From: Eupeodes corollae | Lineage: Eukaryota; Arthropoda; Insecta; Diptera; Syrphidae | Reading direction: 5' to 3' | Assembly: GCF_945859685.1 (NCBI RefSeq) | Contig: NC_079148.1 | Span: 138,381,133-138,445,132 of the forward strand | Length of the DNA: 64,000 nucleotides | Shown here: one piece after another, positions 1-11,470 of the stretch | Numbering within the stretch: the first letter of the stretch is position 1 | Layout of the letters: each line of letters begins with the position of its first letter | Program-made: the position numbers and the translations under genes | The notes under the pieces: generated by a model | What the model was told of the DNA's origin: nothing | Databases searched by the model: none | Seen by the model: only the letters and a program-made list of their open reading frames with translations

Positions 1-2395
1 CTTTATGTACTTCAACATCATCTAAAACATTTCGTTTAAAACATTGTAAGCTTAATACTTTTTCAGAAATGTTGATATTAAACACCTTTTTCCAGTGAAA
101 AACCTTAAACTCCTAAATCTAATAACAGAAGCTATTGTTTCAACTGTTCCTAAATTACGTCCACAAAACTAATACCTCAGCATTCAAATCCATTTCAAAG
201 TATCGTTTTCGCTCCATTTCCTCAAACTAGTGTTCAAAAAACTTCCCCACTATAACCATGATACGGATAGTGATATACCATTCAAAATGACTTCTGTACC
301 AACAATACAAAACACAAAAAATAAAACTTCCAAATAACAATTCCAGAGGTGGAACCGGAAGGAAAAGAACCACCCTTCTCTACAAAAACCCCAAAAAGAC
401 ACCCAAAAAAAAACACTAAAAAACGGAAACCAACCACACCGACAACCGACCGAAACAAAATGGTACGAACAACTTTTTCTCAATCTAAATGACAACAAAA
501 ACAAAATATTTTACAAAAACCCAAACAATAAACAAAATGCTCGGTAACAATTGAATATTGTTGTAGGTTCTAGTTTATATCTAAAAAATAATATACCATA
601 GAATGCAAGAGAGCTCTTTCGTTTAAGTTTTACGTTTAGGTTGAGTTTTTGAGTTTTGAGTTTTTTTTGGGGGGGATGGAGAGCTGGTTCGTATTCCAAT
701 TCGTATACCGCTTTTGGCGGTCTCTGGCAAAACTCGAAACAGTCGTTATCGTCGTCATCGTTGTCACACAAAGAACCAGAAATTATTATTTTTCTCATCT
801 CTTCTGTGTAAAGTTAACCTATTAAGAGGTTTAAGTCTTTTTTAATGTTTCATAAGAAGAACCTTTTTTTTCTATAGTAGGTTTAGGCATATAAATGGTT
901 GGATGTTGGGAGAAGTTTGCAGTGAATTGGCAATTAAAAGGTCACCTCCAGCAATAGCAACAGCAGAGGTCTAGGCTCAAGCCCCGAACAGTTAAATTGA
1001 AATATTAATTTTAACCCAATAAAATCAAATGGAGTTTTGTGTTTTTGTTTCTTTTACTTTTTTGAATTTTTTTATTTCATATTAAAATCTTTTTATTTGT
1101 GATAGGGATTTGTTAATAAGCCTATACATAAGCCTACATAAATATTAACGCACACATTATTTCAAGGCTTGTTTTTGAAAGTAACTTTATATCTGTTATA
1201 GAGCTAAGTTTATTTTTGTCAAGGTTTTGAAGGTTGAGGACTTAATTTAAAAAAAAAACTAACTCTCTTTCTTTAAATCAATTTCAACACAAAAGTTCGA
1301 AAGAGCAAAAGAAACTTTTTTATGACTTTTAACGTTTGAACTCGCAAAATACCTTACAAACATTTATATTTAGTCAAATCAACATTATTTGTTCTGTATA
1401 TATAACCTTAGTATAAAAGAGTTTAATTCAAGGACTTCGAGATTTGTTTTGAAGAACTTTTTGCTTTGAGAAATTTGCGTTTGACAAATTTTATGATGTT
1501 TTCGGTACAGATTTAGATGTACATATATAAGGTTCGAAGGAAAATAATTTTCTGTCAATTTTTAACGACGACATAATATCACTAAAAAAGTTGCTCCAAA
1601 CAAGTCTCTTTTAAAGGGATTGATTAGATCAAGTCTCTTGTAAAGGGAGGGATTGATTAGATCAACTTTTTAAAGGTGAAATTTAATGGATTTTTTATTT
1701 TGTTATTTAATTACGAGGAAATAGTATTTATTTTTCTGTGTTTGAAGATAACGTATATTTCTTTTTTAGTATCAAGCTTAAAATTAAATTGATAAAAGCT
1801 ATGAGTTAAAAGTTTCAAAGAAATAAGAGACAAAAATTCAAGTTCCAAAACAACCAACTTTTTGATTTTGCTACATATAACATAAATACCCTACAGAATA
1901 TGAATAATTTTATGTAAGATACTACTTGGCCCGGACAACGTTCTTCCATGCAGCATTGAATCATATATGTGTATGCATATATAAGAAGATGTGGCTTTAA
2001 GCTTTGCCAATAAATGCAAACAAAATACAAAAATTAACTTGTGGTTTGATTTGTGAATAATAGTTAAATTTTGAATTAAAATTTGACCTTAATAGTAAAA
2101 GTGCGTAAAAAATAAGGTATGAATATTATTACTGTAAAATATTTTTGTTTAAACTTAAACAAATCTTTAGTAGAAATTGTTTTAAATACACCCAAAATTT
2201 TATTTTTAACTTTAACAATAAAGTTGATAATATTTTTGACACATTTTATGAAATTCATAAAAAGTCGAAGAAGCTTTCGGAACGATTAAAAAGAAGATTT
2301 CTTTGCAGCTCTACCCAAAAGCTCAAACTCCATTGAAAATTGTACTTCTTTTAGGAAGATTTAACATTTTTGATTCATAAAAAATACGGATATCT
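1..2395. other. AT-rich non-coding stretch
   Basis: Apart from the weak exon candidate at 511-798 I see no gene, RNA or element ends here. Homopolymer A/T runs are frequent. Short frames on both strands are explained by base composition. A near-repeated phrase occurs at 1609-1665 (AAGTCTCTT followed by TAAAGGGA and a GATTGATTAGATCAA block, twice), a short direct duplication. Confidence 0.5.
511..798 (-). CDS. possible first coding exon, unidentified acidic/basic protein
   Basis: The minus-strand frame from an ATG at 798 gives up to 95 codons. The first 65 or so look more coding-like than nearby frames: an acidic run (CDNDDDDNDCFEF) followed by a stretch mixing Glu, Tyr and Pro and then a Lys-rich stretch (PQKKLKTQKLNL). 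After that the composition becomes AT-driven. A GT that could be a splice donor lies at about 594-596 (minus strand, FYG then GTATAT). I do not recognise the family, no partner exon is evident, and a chance frame is quite possible. Confidence 0.2.
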   Translation of the reverse strand: MRKIIISGSLCDNDDDDNDCFEFCQRPPKAVYELEYEPALHPPQKKLKTQKLNLNVKLKRKSSLAFYGILFFRYKLEPTTIFNCYRAFCLLFGFL

Positions 2396-3330
2396 ACACT
2401 CAAAAAAGAAATTCCTGGTAGGCAAAATGTGGTAGAAAATACCAGTCAACAAACTTGGAACAATAGTCCAGATTTCGTAGTAAATAACTTCAGATTTCCG
2501 GGTAAAAAGAAATCTGGTTTTATTTACCAGAAATCAGGTTTCCTGGAAATTTTTTCGACAGAAAATTGTCTGTTAAATGTTACCAGCGTCCTGGTAGAAA
2601 GTATTTTTTACCTGGTAAAATGAAGAGTACCTGGAATCTGTTAAATAGAACAATTAAATTTATTTTCTGGTATATTTTGTCCTGGTACATAAAACCAGTT
2701 TTCTGGTACTTACTACAAGCAGTTCTGGAAGTTTAAGAAAACAAATATTCCTGGCTTACCTATCAAGTTCTTCCCGCCAAATTATCATAAACTACATGGC
2801 GCTTCGGATAATTTAATTTAGAGCAAAATCTTTTTTCCTTTGTTTCTTGGACATATTAGAGACGATGTTGTTGTGAATGTTTACTTTAGGATTAATATCT
2901 ATATCTTATGCGTTTTTGCTAGTAGGAAGAATACAATGAAATATATGCTATGCATAATTCATAATTTCATGAGGCGCTTACCACAATTTGGCGGGAGGAA
3001 CTTAATATTCTACCAGAATTCGCTACATTTTGAGTCAAACAAAAAATTTCCGGTATATTCTACCAGAATTCTGGTACATTTTTACCAGGAAAAAAAATTC
3101 CTGGTACATTCTACCAGAATACTGGGTTTATTCTTGGTATAATTTTTAAAAATTCTCCCAGTATGTTCTATCAAAAATCTTGGGTATTTTACCAAGAATT
3201 CTTCGAAAAATCTCATGATAAAATTTACCAGGAATTTCTGACGCCTGGTGGGAATCTTAAAACCACTTATTTCTGGATACATTTAGTGTGAAATCTGGTC
3301 ACCGGTACCAGTTTTTTTTTGTTTAAGTGT
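2396..3330. mobile_element. foldback-type element built of CTGGTA/TACCAG motifs
   Basis: The ends are inverted: ACACTCAAAAAAGAAATTCC at 2396 against ACACTTAAACAAAAAAAAAC read from 3330 on the minus strand, both running into CTGGTA. Deeper in, GTTCTTCCCGCCAAATT (2767-2783) pairs with AATTTGGCGGGAGGAAC (2985-3001), so the two arms are about 400 bp each around a centre near 2800-2950. Both arms consist of degenerate repeats of CTGGTA and its complement TACCAG, often as ACCAGAATTCTGGT palindromes. No transposase is present, so it would be non-autonomous. No target-site duplication is obvious. Frames inside it are by-products of the repeats. Confidence 0.7.
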
Positions 3331-4053
3331 ATTGTTGTAGAGGAATTATCAAAAGAAAACCAATAGTTTTTAAATATCATATGTATATTTAAAAAAAAAG
3401 CTAGAATGCGATTCACCCTCATAATCTTCTATTAAGATACTTACAAATTGCAAAATTTATTTTTTTCAAAGCCGAATTGTCGTTTGAGACATTTGAAAAA
3501 GTAGGCAATATTCAATATTAATATTTTTAAGAACTTTCAACCAGATGATAACAGTGTACAATATTTTTTGTAAGATGCAAAATGTTTGAAGTCAATATTT
3601 TTTTTTTCAAATTTGTCTCTTTTCAAATTCTTTCAAAAAATCAATATTTCCGGTTTTTAACGGAACTTTTTAAGGATTCTACTGAAAGTACAAAAAATGT
3701 GTATTAGGTTTGTCCAAAAATGTGTCAATGCCAAAGATATTCAAGGTAACAAATATTCTTGTTCAGTTTTTGCATAAACTAATTTTGTGAAACTTCTTTT
3801 TAAGCTCTTACCAATTCCAATGTCCAATACAAATTTGTAAAAAGTATTCTATCCTAAAAAAATTTCAAACTCCAGACTTTAATCAAACATGACATTACGA
3901 TAGTCGACAAAAGTGGATCTCCCTATTCTCTTCGTCTGTCTGTCCTCGCCCCTACAGCCCAAACCCTTGAGTCAATCCGATGTCTCGAAAATATCTCAAT
4001 TATTTTTTTTTACAAAATTCAAGTGTTAAGCGTGCATAAAAAAGCTCTTAATA
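3331..4053. other. AT-rich non-coding stretch
   Basis: No gene or complete element is visible. A slightly GC-richer phrase near 3915-3990 (CTTCGTCTGTCTGTCCTCGCC) resembles the style of an element end but I could not pair it with anything else. Confidence 0.4.
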
Positions 4054-4275
4054 CAGTTGTATTCATAAAAATAGCAGTGCTGCTCACATTTTATTAGATT
4101 GTCAATTATTTTAAGAAATTCTTACAAAAAAAATTGACATGCTCCTTGCATCTAACGGTCTTTCGTTTTTCATATTAGAGACTTTTAGCTTAAAGTTATA
4201 CTCTTATACTTTTCCCGGTAAACAGCCATTATTTCAAACTCTCTGGATATAGAGTGTTCATAAGAATAGCAGTGC
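4054..4275. repeat. left inverted end of Tc1-like element with two direct repeats
   Basis: Outer direct repeat at 4054-4083 and inner copy TGTTCATAAGAATAGCAGTG at 4254-4273 share the core ATAGCAGTGCT. In IR/DR Tc1 elements these are the transposase binding sites; that role is inferred from the family. Confidence 0.75.
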
Positions 4276-4369
4276 TTTGATTTTATAATTAAAAAATGTT
4301 AAAAATAATTTTTTTTTATTTTTCAGTAAGTAAATATTATACTGTATATTAGCTCAAAAATAAACATTC

Positions 4370-5290
4370 GGACGGTCAAGACACTGCACCGAAGAAATTC
4401 GAAAACTTATTCGAAAATTGCATTTGGAGCGAAAAACCTACCAAAATATTTAAGACATCATAGGCTGCTCAGCAAAAATGGTCAGTAACGCTTTTAAATG
4501 GCAAAATAAACCGAAAATGCGAGGCCCAAAAAGAATGACTGAAAGACCTGACAGACAAATTTTTCAGTAAGCAAATCAGAACCCTTTCATAGGCTCTAGG
4601 AAAATAAGAAATGGATTTCAACTGTCTGTTAGCGCTGTCACAATACAAAGACGTCATTTAAGAGCGAAGCTACCGGCCCGAAGTCCACGCAAGGTACCAT
4701 TCTTGACGAAAAGGCAAAGAAAATAGAGTTTGTTAAAGCGCATACAAATTAGGAAAAAGAGAAATGGAGCAATGTTCTGTGAAGCGATGAAAGCAAAATC
4801 GTCCTTTTTAGGTCCAAGGGTCGTCGAGAATATGTGATAAGACACGGTACACTTTAAAAACAGTGAAGCATGGTGAAGGACAAATTATGATATGACCTTG
4901 CTTTTCATATTACGGGGTCGGGCCTATTTATCTCATGTCGGAATAAGGGATGTAACCGAGTATGTGAACATTCTCGAGGAGGTTACCCTATGCTGAGGAG
5001 GAAATGCTGTTTGTTTGGGTATACGTCAAAAAAGGCAAAATCATGGTTTACGCAGAAGAAGTTATCCGTTATGAAGTGACAAGCTCAATCCCTTGACCTT
5101 AACCCCATCGTAAATTTGTGGGGGGGGATGTTAAGAACGCAGTTTATAAAGCAAAACCCTAGAAATTAAAATAATTGTGGGAAGCAGTGCGTGATTCGTG
5201 GAACGCAATACCACTCGAAAGGTGTCAGGTTTTAGTGGACTCAATTCCAGGTAGATTCGAAGCATCATAAAAACCAATGGTTATGCAACA
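4370..5290 (+). pseudogene. Tc1-like DDE transposase, multiply broken
   Basis: Conceptual translation in shifting frames gives an N-terminal helix-turn-helix-like part (RHCTEEIRKLIRKLHLERKT near 4380, then DIIGCSAKMVSNAF), a basic segment with RGPKRMTERPDRQI (near 4520), and catalytic-core signatures: NVL-stop-SDESK near 4770, where the usual Trp before SDES has become TGA, and LDLNPIVNLWG near 5095-5130, the region of the third acidic residue. Stops and frameshifts occur throughout. Family knowledge: a DD34E transposase cuts at the element ends and reinserts at TA. This copy cannot encode an active enzyme. Confidence 0.85.
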
Positions 5291-5372
5291 AGGAACTAAT
5301 TGTAAGCTATCATTATTTGTATACTTTCATATTTTTCTTACTTCTTACGTAATAGATCTAGTACTTTTTCAT

Positions 5373-5583
5373 GCACTGCTATTTTTATGAACAGCCATAC
5401 ATTTAAAAAACGTTTTTAATGTGACAAAGCTAACGGTAAAAAATCTATAATACTTATTTTGTGTTATTATGAATAAAATATTTTAGGTTGTTATTAGAAG
5501 TTTAATGAAATGTATTATAACGTTGATATTGAGGGCCTTTTTGCTTTATTTTGAGAGCACTGCTATTTTTATAAACACAACTA
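5373..5583. repeat. right inverted end of Tc1-like element with two direct repeats
   Basis: Inner copy GCACTGCTATTTTTATGAAC at 5373-5392 and outer copy AGCACTGCTATTTTTATAAA at 5556-5575 are the inverted counterparts of the left-end repeats. Confidence 0.75.
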
Positions 5584-6244
5584 TTAAAAACATTTTAAAC
5601 TCAAATTAAAAAATCATATGCATACAAATTTAAAGTTCAAAAACCGCTCTAACGATTGAGGGAAAAATTTGAAATCAAGGTTTTTTTGAATGACTTTTGA
5701 AGTTTTAAAAATGAACTTACTTTATTGGTACATTTTAAAATGCATGTTTTATTTGTAAAATTTTGAGAAAAATAAAATTGACAGTTTTTTTTTAAATACA
5801 AACTTAAAAAAAAAAAAACAATACGAAAAATTGGTAAAAATGAAAATACAAATACCTTTTCAAAAATTAAAAATATTGGCTTTAAAAGATAGATAAATTC
5901 TTTATTTTAAAAAAAGATATTTTACAATATAGTTTAATAAAAATAAGGACATGGCATTGACTGCCATCTGCCTGAATCGACATTTCGTAAGTGATAAAAA
6001 AAATATATAAATTAAAAAGAAAATGTTAAAGTATTTAAATAAAAATATTACAATAATTCGAACAATTTGTACGTGATTTGAAACACAAAATTACAAGTTT
6101 TTGAATTGTAGGCTTTACTCAAAGTAAAGTTTTGACAATTTGTACGTGATTTAAAACACAAAAAAGACAATTTTGTATGATTTGCAACATAAAATGAGAT
6201 AGGCTAAAAATTAATTCAATAAGTGAAACTGTTCCGGTAGTTAA
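5584..6244. other. non-coding stretch with a short F-repeat fragment
   Basis: Around 5755-5890 the sequence matches the internal 165-bp unit of the F repeat (AAAATTTTGAGAAAAATAAA, then a spacer, TTGGTAAAAAT and AAAATATTGGCTT). Further on, the phrase ACAATTTGTACGTGATTT occurs twice (near 6061 and 6135), a short direct repeat. No gene is visible. Confidence 0.5.
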
Positions 6245-8545
6245 GAGCTTGTCGACAAAATTTGGATACGATTAGCAGACCTGGAGTGCTCCATTTAGGA
6301 TTTCGTAAAATTCTTGCATTGTTAAAATACTTTTCGGAAAGTGTAATCTACGAATTTCTTGTAAAATTGGGCAAATAGCTAAAAAGTGGTAGATATCTTT
6401 GATTTCTCTTCTGTTGCACAGATCATATAGCTGCGGCAAATCACTTCGGTGTGGTATAAAGTTTACGTTTAAGATTTCGACTCTGGCTTTAAAAATAATA
6501 CTTATCTGAGCAACTGAGTAATCATTTCTAAAGTAGTTTATGTCTAAATTCAATTGATGATTTAAGTTTCTATAAACGTTTCTAGATGCTGCGGAAGTTG
6601 CACTAAAAAGATTTTCTACATACATCTTTTGGTCAAACTTAGCAATAACACCTGCGAAATGCGCTTGCCAGTCGTCAACATTGGTTTCCGAAAGGTTGAG
6701 GGAAGATTCTGTTGCTATTACGAGTTAGTTCCAGTCTTTCAACGGAGATGCATTCGATTGCAGCAATTTTTTCAAAATTATTTTGTGAAGGCACAGTTCA
6801 CTTCTTTTCATCACCTGAACAAAACAAGAAACAAGAAGTGCCTTTGCAGGCTCTCGAAAGCTTCTAGGTTCAAAAAACCGAAAACTTGTGCACCATAGCA
6901 CAAACATGAATTTATTGTTGCATTAAGGACTTTATATTTAGATACCAGATCAATGTTGGAGTTGGAGAAGAACTTAAGCCACATCAAATTTAGTGCCGTC
7001 TTGGCTTCTTTATTTTTTATTTTAGCATGTTTAGCGAAATCTAAATTGTGGGTAAGAAAAACACCCAAGTATTTAAATTCTTGGACTATTTCGATAACGG
7101 TGTTATAGTGACCACTTTTCATCAGAGCGTCTTATTGTTTGCGTTCCTTCAAAAATCATTATTTTTTTTTTTTGTACTTTTATTTGTAGACCCCCAAGTC
7201 TCATAAAATAAGCAAAGTCGGTTAATTTGCAACTGAAGCGAAACTGGATTGTCAGCAAACATAACCAAATCGTCGGCATATAATAAAACTTTGACAATGC
7301 TGTTATCAAAAGAGCCTCCACCAGGAAGATGATCACAAATATCATCAATGAAGAGAGAAAACAGTAAAGGGCTCAAAATACAACCTTGCGGCACACCGGC
7401 TGTTGTTTCGATAAACTTTCTTCTGCCGTTCAATTAACTTTCTAGCGATACTTGAGATAGCGAAAACATAGTCCATTCTAGAATAGCCTGGCCGAAAACC
7501 GGCTTGATAAATACTCAAACGATTTTTACTTTTAATCCATTTAATAAATCTTCCATTCAGAATGGCTGAAAGAATTTTTCGAATTGTATCTGATACCGAA
7601 ATAGCTATCTATCTATCTTTTTAGATAAAAATATTTTTTTTAATCTCTATTATATTCTACGTACTTATTTTAAAAATAATTGGGAGTTTGTCATTCTAAA
7701 GTTTTAAACAAACAAAGGATTTTTTTCGTAGATTTCTGCAGTCATTATCAAACCATTTATTAGCATATTCAAACGTATGAGCGCTCTTTTGGGCAAACGG
7801 GGCCGAAAGTTTAATGACTTCAGATATTCTACCTCAGGTCTCTTCAATAGAGAGTGCGGATGCTGAAGAAGCGAGTGCAAATTAAGGTTCAAAAGTCTTT
7901 CATAGCGAAGTGCATTGTAATCAGACCATTTAAGTTTATCAAAGCTAGTAGAATGCAGATGTTGAGTTACATCAGGAAGTTGTAATTTAACGACTATTGG
8001 GAAATGTACCGAAAAGTTGACCAGAGTAACTTCAAAATCCTCTATAACATCAAACCAGTTTCCTGAAATAGCCGCGAAATCAATAACAGATTGACCTTGT
8101 CCACTTACAAACGTAAATTCACCAAAAGCATCACTTTTAGAAGACCCGTTTAGTAAGAAAAGTCCAAATTTCTGAAAAGTCTTTTCTGCTAAATTTCGTC
8201 CATATGCTCATTAAAAGCCGTTCACGGATGTAAAAAATTTACATAAGAGTTTTGATATCTGCCAATTCTAGCGTTTAAATCTCCCACTATCATTACACTT
8301 TCGAAAGTAATGGTATTCATAAATTCAACTAATTCATCAAATTCAGTTTGCCAATTATTGCAATTTAAGTAAACTGGAATTATATAATAACTTAAGTTGT
8401 TGCAAACCACTTCAAAAATTATTTTTTTGATCAATGTTTTAAACTTAAATAAATTACCCCATAAGTTTTGTTTAATCCCATATAATATATCCCTCCTGGC
8501 TCTTCCATGTGAATTCTATCTAATTGCTGAATTAAACAATAATTT
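6245..8545 (-). pseudogene. non-LTR retrotransposon N1 copy a: endonuclease, RT and C-terminal zinc-binding region
   Basis: Read from 8545 down, the parts are: an APE-type endonuclease (VGDLNARIG near 8270; FTFVSGQGQSVIDF near 8080; then FSVHFPIVV near 8010, where the expected catalytic SDH reads SVH), a linker (HSLLQHPHSLLKRPEVEYLK near 7850), RT fingers (KILSAILNGRF, QAGFRPGYSRMDYVF near 7500), RT palm (TAGVPQGCILSPLLFSLFID and LLYADDLVMFA near 7290-7400), thumb (EFKYLGVFL, 7050), and a cysteine-histidine tail (IPHRSDLPQLYDLCNRRE, 6440). The segment between FRPGYS and GVPQGC is missing about 80 residues, which removes the first catalytic Asp of RT. The copy is 5'-truncated near 8545. It belongs to the same family as the copy at 30010-34085. 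The clade (I/Jockey-like) is uncertain. Confidence 0.88.
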
Positions 8546-8579
8546 GAAATTTGGTTTTTAACTTATTATTACATTCACT

Positions 8580-8985
8580 AATTTTTGTATAAGAATCCAA
8601 CAGTCCTTTTTTTAAAAAAAAAAATTAATTGTACTCAAATTAAAAAATTGATGTTTGGTTCTCGTAATCTCTCAAATTAATTTCATTCGTCGAATTTATA
8701 TTTTTTTTATATAAGAAATAAAAACTTTTAAGAAATTCTACTAAAATTGGTTAAAATTGGTTTTCGACTAAAAATCGCATTTACAAAACAAGATTTTGAA
8801 ATAAAACTATTTCATTATAAACGTAATATTGTTGGTAATTTTGAAATTTTTAAAGAATAATTCAACTGACATATTTTTAAACACAACACAAAAATATACA
8901 ATCTTTTAAGCAAGACATATCAACAGACGGGAGTGGAGCTTTTCAGTGCGGGTTGCACCCCAGCCTCTTTTTAAAACAATTTGTT
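8580..8985 (+). repeat. F repeat, right-end fragment
   Basis: The last 400 bp of an F element. It contains GGTTTTCGACTAAAAATC-type unit sequence and ends AACAGACGGGAGTGGAGCTT, then GCACCCCAGCCTC and a T run. The same terminus appears near 24010, 49128 and 54530 in this orientation and inverted at 24311. Confidence 0.7.
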
Positions 8986-9699
8986 TAGTATTTTTCCATA
9001 TTGAACGATAGATTTGAAAAAATATCAGTATTTTAAATACTATGAGGATCTTTAAAAATAAACGCAATATCGTTTGATGGTGGCGGTTGTGCTATGTTAT
9101 TTTTCTAAATTTATGAAAATGCGTGGTTTTTATTTAGTTAAAAGTCTCATTTTGACATTTGTGAGTTTAAAAATATTTGATTACAATAAAACTTTATTTT
9201 GTCTGCAACTCAAAATCTCAGACTGTAATAAAGTAGTATACCTTCTTCCGATCAAACATTGTTATCAATCAATATTTATTTTCAATCATCAACAATCTTT
9301 CAAGGCTAAATGGAAAAAAAAAACTTTCAAGGCGAAATGGATTATGATGATAATATTCACGATGTCGATATAAAGACTATTCACTATTTGATACTTAAAT
9401 TACTATCACTTTATTCTTTTCCAAACGATTGTACTTCACAGATGTATCTTATACGAGTATGTTAAGTTTATGTTTCGAAAACGATACAATGAAATCAAAA
9501 AACAAAAACAAAACTTGCAAATGTGATAGGATAATCAATAAACCAACAAACGCCCCTTTCGTTACGAGATATAATACGATAGTTAATTAATTTCTTATTT
9601 CATAAGAGATATAATTAATAACATGGGCGTTTTGAAAATAAAAGAGCCTTAGTATTTTATGGTTCGAAATGATTCTTCGTTTAACAACAACGCCATATG
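8986..9699. other. non-coding stretch
   Basis: No gene, element end or RNA could be supported. A 99-codon frame at 9074-9373 has no recognisable domain and AT-driven composition. Confidence 0.4.
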
Positions 9700-11130
9700 A
9701 AGTATTGCTGCAGTACTTGTGCATATTACGAAATAAACTAGAATCAAAAAAACTTAGAAAAGCTCAAAATACGCGACTTAGCATTTTCCTCCGTTTCAAG
9801 GCTCGTTGTCAATTAGACTCCTTTTGTAGGCTCTTTAAAGAAAGCTAATCTCTTTGCTAGGCAGTTCGTCGCCCATTCTACGCTGGCAGTTAAAGTTACG
9901 ACTTCGCCTGTACTTGAGCAAGTTAGTGATTCCATGGGACCAATCTTTTTTTGCACTCGTACTGTGGCAAGCGTCCTTAGAGATCTAAACACACACAAAT
10001 CTGCTGGTCTGGATGGTATCCCCGTATTGTTCTGAAGAGGCGTTCTTCAATTCCGGCAAAATAACTGCGTAATCTTTATTATCTGTCTTACTCCTCAGGT
10101 CTTGTCCCGAAATGATAGAAAACTGCATTTGTCCATCCAATCCCCAACAAAATTCGAATCTTCCTCACCCTCTAATTACCGACCGATTGCAGATAGGTCG
10201 CTTTTTCCGAAGTCATAGAAACGCTGATTAGTTATCAGCTCAAGAAATATATTGTTGATCTCGTGATTCATCATGAAGATTATTTCACCTGATTTTCCGA
10301 AAGCATTTAATTGGGTTTGGCATTAGGCCCTCTTATCGAAAATGCGTGCTTTCGGTTTTCAGGAACCCACCCTTCATTGGATTAGTAATTTTCTTTCGGA
10401 TCGTTCAATCCAACTGGAATTCGATGAGTTTAAATCTAAAAACCACAAAAAAAATGCTGGTATGCCACAGGGCTCTGTTCTATCTCCAACATTCTTTCTC
10501 ATTCGAATGATCTTCTGTCTGCATCTTCTAATCCAATACATAACGAAACAGCGTAGAATTTAATGCTTCGAAAACCCAATGCTGTCTTGTACCGTTAAAG
10601 CGAGATATACCCCGCTTGCCATTATCCATAGATGGTACTTGCATCAAGAAGTTTTTTTCCCCTTCTGATCTGCCTGTTAATTACAAGACTTACGTCCAAA
10701 GCTTGAGTATAACTCCCATATCTGGGCTGGTGCTCCTGCAACTTACTTAAGCCTCTTGGATAGCATTGAACATAGAGAATTTAAATTGATAGATGTTAAT
10801 ATCATCTTAAGTTCATTTCATCGTCGTAAGGTTTTTTGTCTAACCCTTTTTAAACGTTATTTTAACGGCTTATGCTCTAGTGCAATAGCCAGCTCCATTC
10901 CTCCCCTTAAATAGTTCAACTGTTATACTCGCGTTTCTAGGAATGCTCATAAGTATACCTCTGGGTGCAACTTCATTCGCACTGTCAAATACAGAGATTC
11001 GTTCTTTAGCCGTGCTACGCGAATGTGGAATGTCTTTCCACACTCTATTTTTCCTAGTCATTTCAATATTCAGGAGTTTAAAACCAATGTGCACCGACAT
11101 CTCCTTTTAAAAACCTCTCTTATTTTCCTA
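9700..11130 (+). pseudogene. CR1/Jockey-group LINE fragment J1a (RT and C-terminus)
   Basis: The pre-RT linker and fingers read KKANLFARQFV (near 9835) and DLNTHKSAGLDGIPVLF (near 9985). These are followed by KTAFVHPIPNK and SEVIETLISYQLKKYI (10200-10250). The palm entry is LHWISNFLSDRSIQLEF (10372) and MPQGSVLSPTFFLI (10460), with Gly-Val changed to Gly-Met. The catalytic YADD region is absent. The C-terminal part (RFFV, CIKKFFSPSDLPVNYKTYVQS near 10650, and MSVFHTL-like end near 11030-11100) has stops and shifts. Same family as 43980-45060 and 50235-51630. Such an RT copies element RNA at a nicked target; this copy is inactive. Confidence 0.85.
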
Positions 11131-11337
11131 GTGCTAATATCCCCTTAGGTGTGTGCTTATTATTAAAAAAACATGCATAACGAAAACTTCTTTCAGCAAA
11201 AACACGCGTTTTGGAAATTTCATGCATAAAACTTTAAATGAAACAAAAGAAATTTACAAAGATATTTCTGAGACGCTCCTGTATTTTCATTTGAAAAGCC
11301 ATAAATGTAGATAAATATTAAATGCAGTTTGCACATT
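11131..11337. other. upstream region of the DM9 gene
   Basis: Short non-coding gap between the J1a fragment and the host gene. It is AT-rich, with no motif I would name. Confidence 0.4.
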
Positions 11338-11343
11338 TATAAA
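11338..11343 (+). promoter_or_regulatory. candidate TATA box of the DM9 gene
   Basis: TATAAA in the context CATTTATAAATTC lies about 130 bp before the start codon, with a TCAAGT-type initiator-like site about 50 bp on. The TATAAATAAA directly before the ATG is too close to serve. Position only; weak evidence in AT-rich DNA. Confidence 0.3.
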
Positions 11344-11470
11344 TTCAAACCCCAAATAGCGGTAGACATTTGCTTTTTTGTTTTGAAACTTCTCAAGTCA
11401 TAGTAATAAAATCGAAAGGATCGAAATAGTCATTTTAGGACTTAAAGCCAGATTAAAATTTATAAATAAA

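Larger units (their letters stand above)
4054..5583. mobile_element. Tc1-like transposon (IR/DR type), defective
   Basis: The outer ends are inverted repeats: CAGTTGTATTCATAAAAAT at 4054, after a TA, and its counterpart ending ATTTTTATAAACACAACT at 5582. The shared block ATAGCAGTGCT recurs inside both ends (4254-4275 and, inverted, 5373-5394), so each end carries two direct repeats about 200 bp apart, the IR/DR layout known from several Tc1 lineages. Length of about 1.5 kb fits an element with 200-bp ends and one transposase. The right-hand flanking TA is not clean, so the end has mutated. Copies of the transposase gene inside are dead. Confidence 0.85.

Noticed and set aside
250..504. 84-codon minus-strand frame rich in Phe, Trp and Ser
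   Set aside because: Produced by an A/C-rich plus strand; no membrane-protein logic beyond hydrophobic composition.
2840..3142. 100-codon open frame
   Set aside because: Lies inside the foldback element and is made of its CTGGTA/TACCAG motifs.
11459..11470. TATAAATAAA directly before the DM9 start codon as a TATA box
   Set aside because: It is adjacent to the ATG, too close to a transcription start; more likely the AT-rich leader.
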